Part shown: piece after piece, positions 61,482 through 64,000 of the stretch | How the letters are laid out: every line of letters starts with the position of its first letter | How positions within the stretch are numbered: position 1 is the stretch's first letter | Origin: Luteolibacter pohnpeiensis | GTDB taxonomy: Bacteria; Verrucomicrobiota; Verrucomicrobiia; Verrucomicrobiales; Akkermansiaceae | Direction: 5' to 3' | Assembly: GCF_016595435.1 (NCBI RefSeq) | Contig: NZ_JAENIJ010000004.1 | Coordinates: forward strand, 173,528-237,527 | DNA: 64,000 bases | Made by a program: the position numbers and the translations under genes | Notes under the pieces: model-generated | Databases searched by the model: none | Seen by the model: only the letters and a program-made list of their open reading frames with translations | What the model was told of the DNA's origin: nothing

Positions 61482-61492
<11 letters not shown>
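59567..61492 (+). CDS. BatA-like membrane VWA protein
   Basis: 641 residues. The N-terminal double-transmembrane BatA segment is visible (residues about 1-25 and 60-80: FIHAAFLASGLAIAIPWLLHLTKKR, then ARCLAILLLALIFSRPFF). A VWA domain follows with LLDASGSITPQ, then a large periplasmic region with a DUF-like glutamine-amidotransferase-fold appearance (DVIAVCNPPGLSSSNCRLL). A C-terminal helix (about 607-627) ends it. It overlaps DUF58 by 4 bp and the next gene by 11 bp, indicating tight coupling. Confidence 0.86.

Positions 61493-64000
<2,508 letters not shown>

Overview
The window looks like chromosomal DNA of a Gram-negative member of the Verrucomicrobiota, probably order Verrucomicrobiales (Akkermansiaceae/Verrucomicrobiaceae relatives). 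This is inferred from gene families: a secretin of the Amuc_1098 type, a very large secreted protein with a PVC-type CxxCH heme domain, three PEP-CTERM (exosortase-sorted) proteins, a long-form HPF, and a MoxR/DUF58/BatA operon. No phage, transposon, CRISPR array, rRNA or plasmid function was seen. Coding density is high and the base composition is moderately GC-rich, with a visibly more AT-rich stretch at about 39-43 kb.

Layout. 1-12.3 kb (minus): the transcription/translation superoperon, in transcription order tRNA-Thr, tuf, tRNA-Trp, secE, nusG, rplK, rplA, rplJ, rplL, rpoB, rpoC (rpoC runs off the left edge). 12.3-15.2 kb: a YmdB-like phosphodiesterase diverging from a cell-wall amidase coupled to a methyltransferase. 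15.3-17.0 kb: two PEP-CTERM proteins. 17.1-20.0 kb (minus): PgpH-like HD phosphodiesterase, ybeY, SprT-like protease. 20.2-23.5 kb: a small lipoprotein diverging from nrnA-truB-ribF. 23.7-28.6 kb: secretin, a membrane-anchored companion, and hpf. 28.6-33.3 kb: a PEP-CTERM protein, rpsA, a PQQ-type sugar dehydrogenase and an uncharacterised protein. 33.3-38.6 kb (minus): prc-yggS-DUF971-recG. 39.0-43.9 kb (minus): exopolysaccharide export genes (Wza-like, Wzc-like, outer-membrane barrel, secreted proline-rich protein) next to tRNA-Gly. 44-47.4 kb (minus): hisG, a 34-residue bS22/AURKAIP1-COX24-like protein, rluA-type synthase, Nif3-like protein, 3-methyladenine glycosylase. 47.5-48.4 kb: N-carbamoylputrescine amidase. 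48.4-52.5 kb: the 1372-residue heme protein. 52.6-56.7 kb: a GHL10-type hydrolase, a VanW-glycosyltransferase fusion and an L,D-transpeptidase. 56.8-64 kb: a degenerate caspase-like protein leading a MoxR-DUF58-BatA-large membrane protein operon, whose last gene enters a perfect 9-bp tandem repeat at the window edge.

Together the region is mainly housekeeping (RNA polymerase, ribosome, tRNA and RNA modification, riboflavin, histidine) with an envelope theme: secretin, polysaccharide export, PEP-CTERM surface proteins, peptidoglycan amidase and transpeptidase, and periplasmic protease. The least explained parts are the pseudo-caspase/MoxR operon with its Gly-Asp-Lys repeat, the VanW-glycosyltransferase fusion, the multi-domain heme protein, and the polysaccharide locus with its unrecognised secreted protein.
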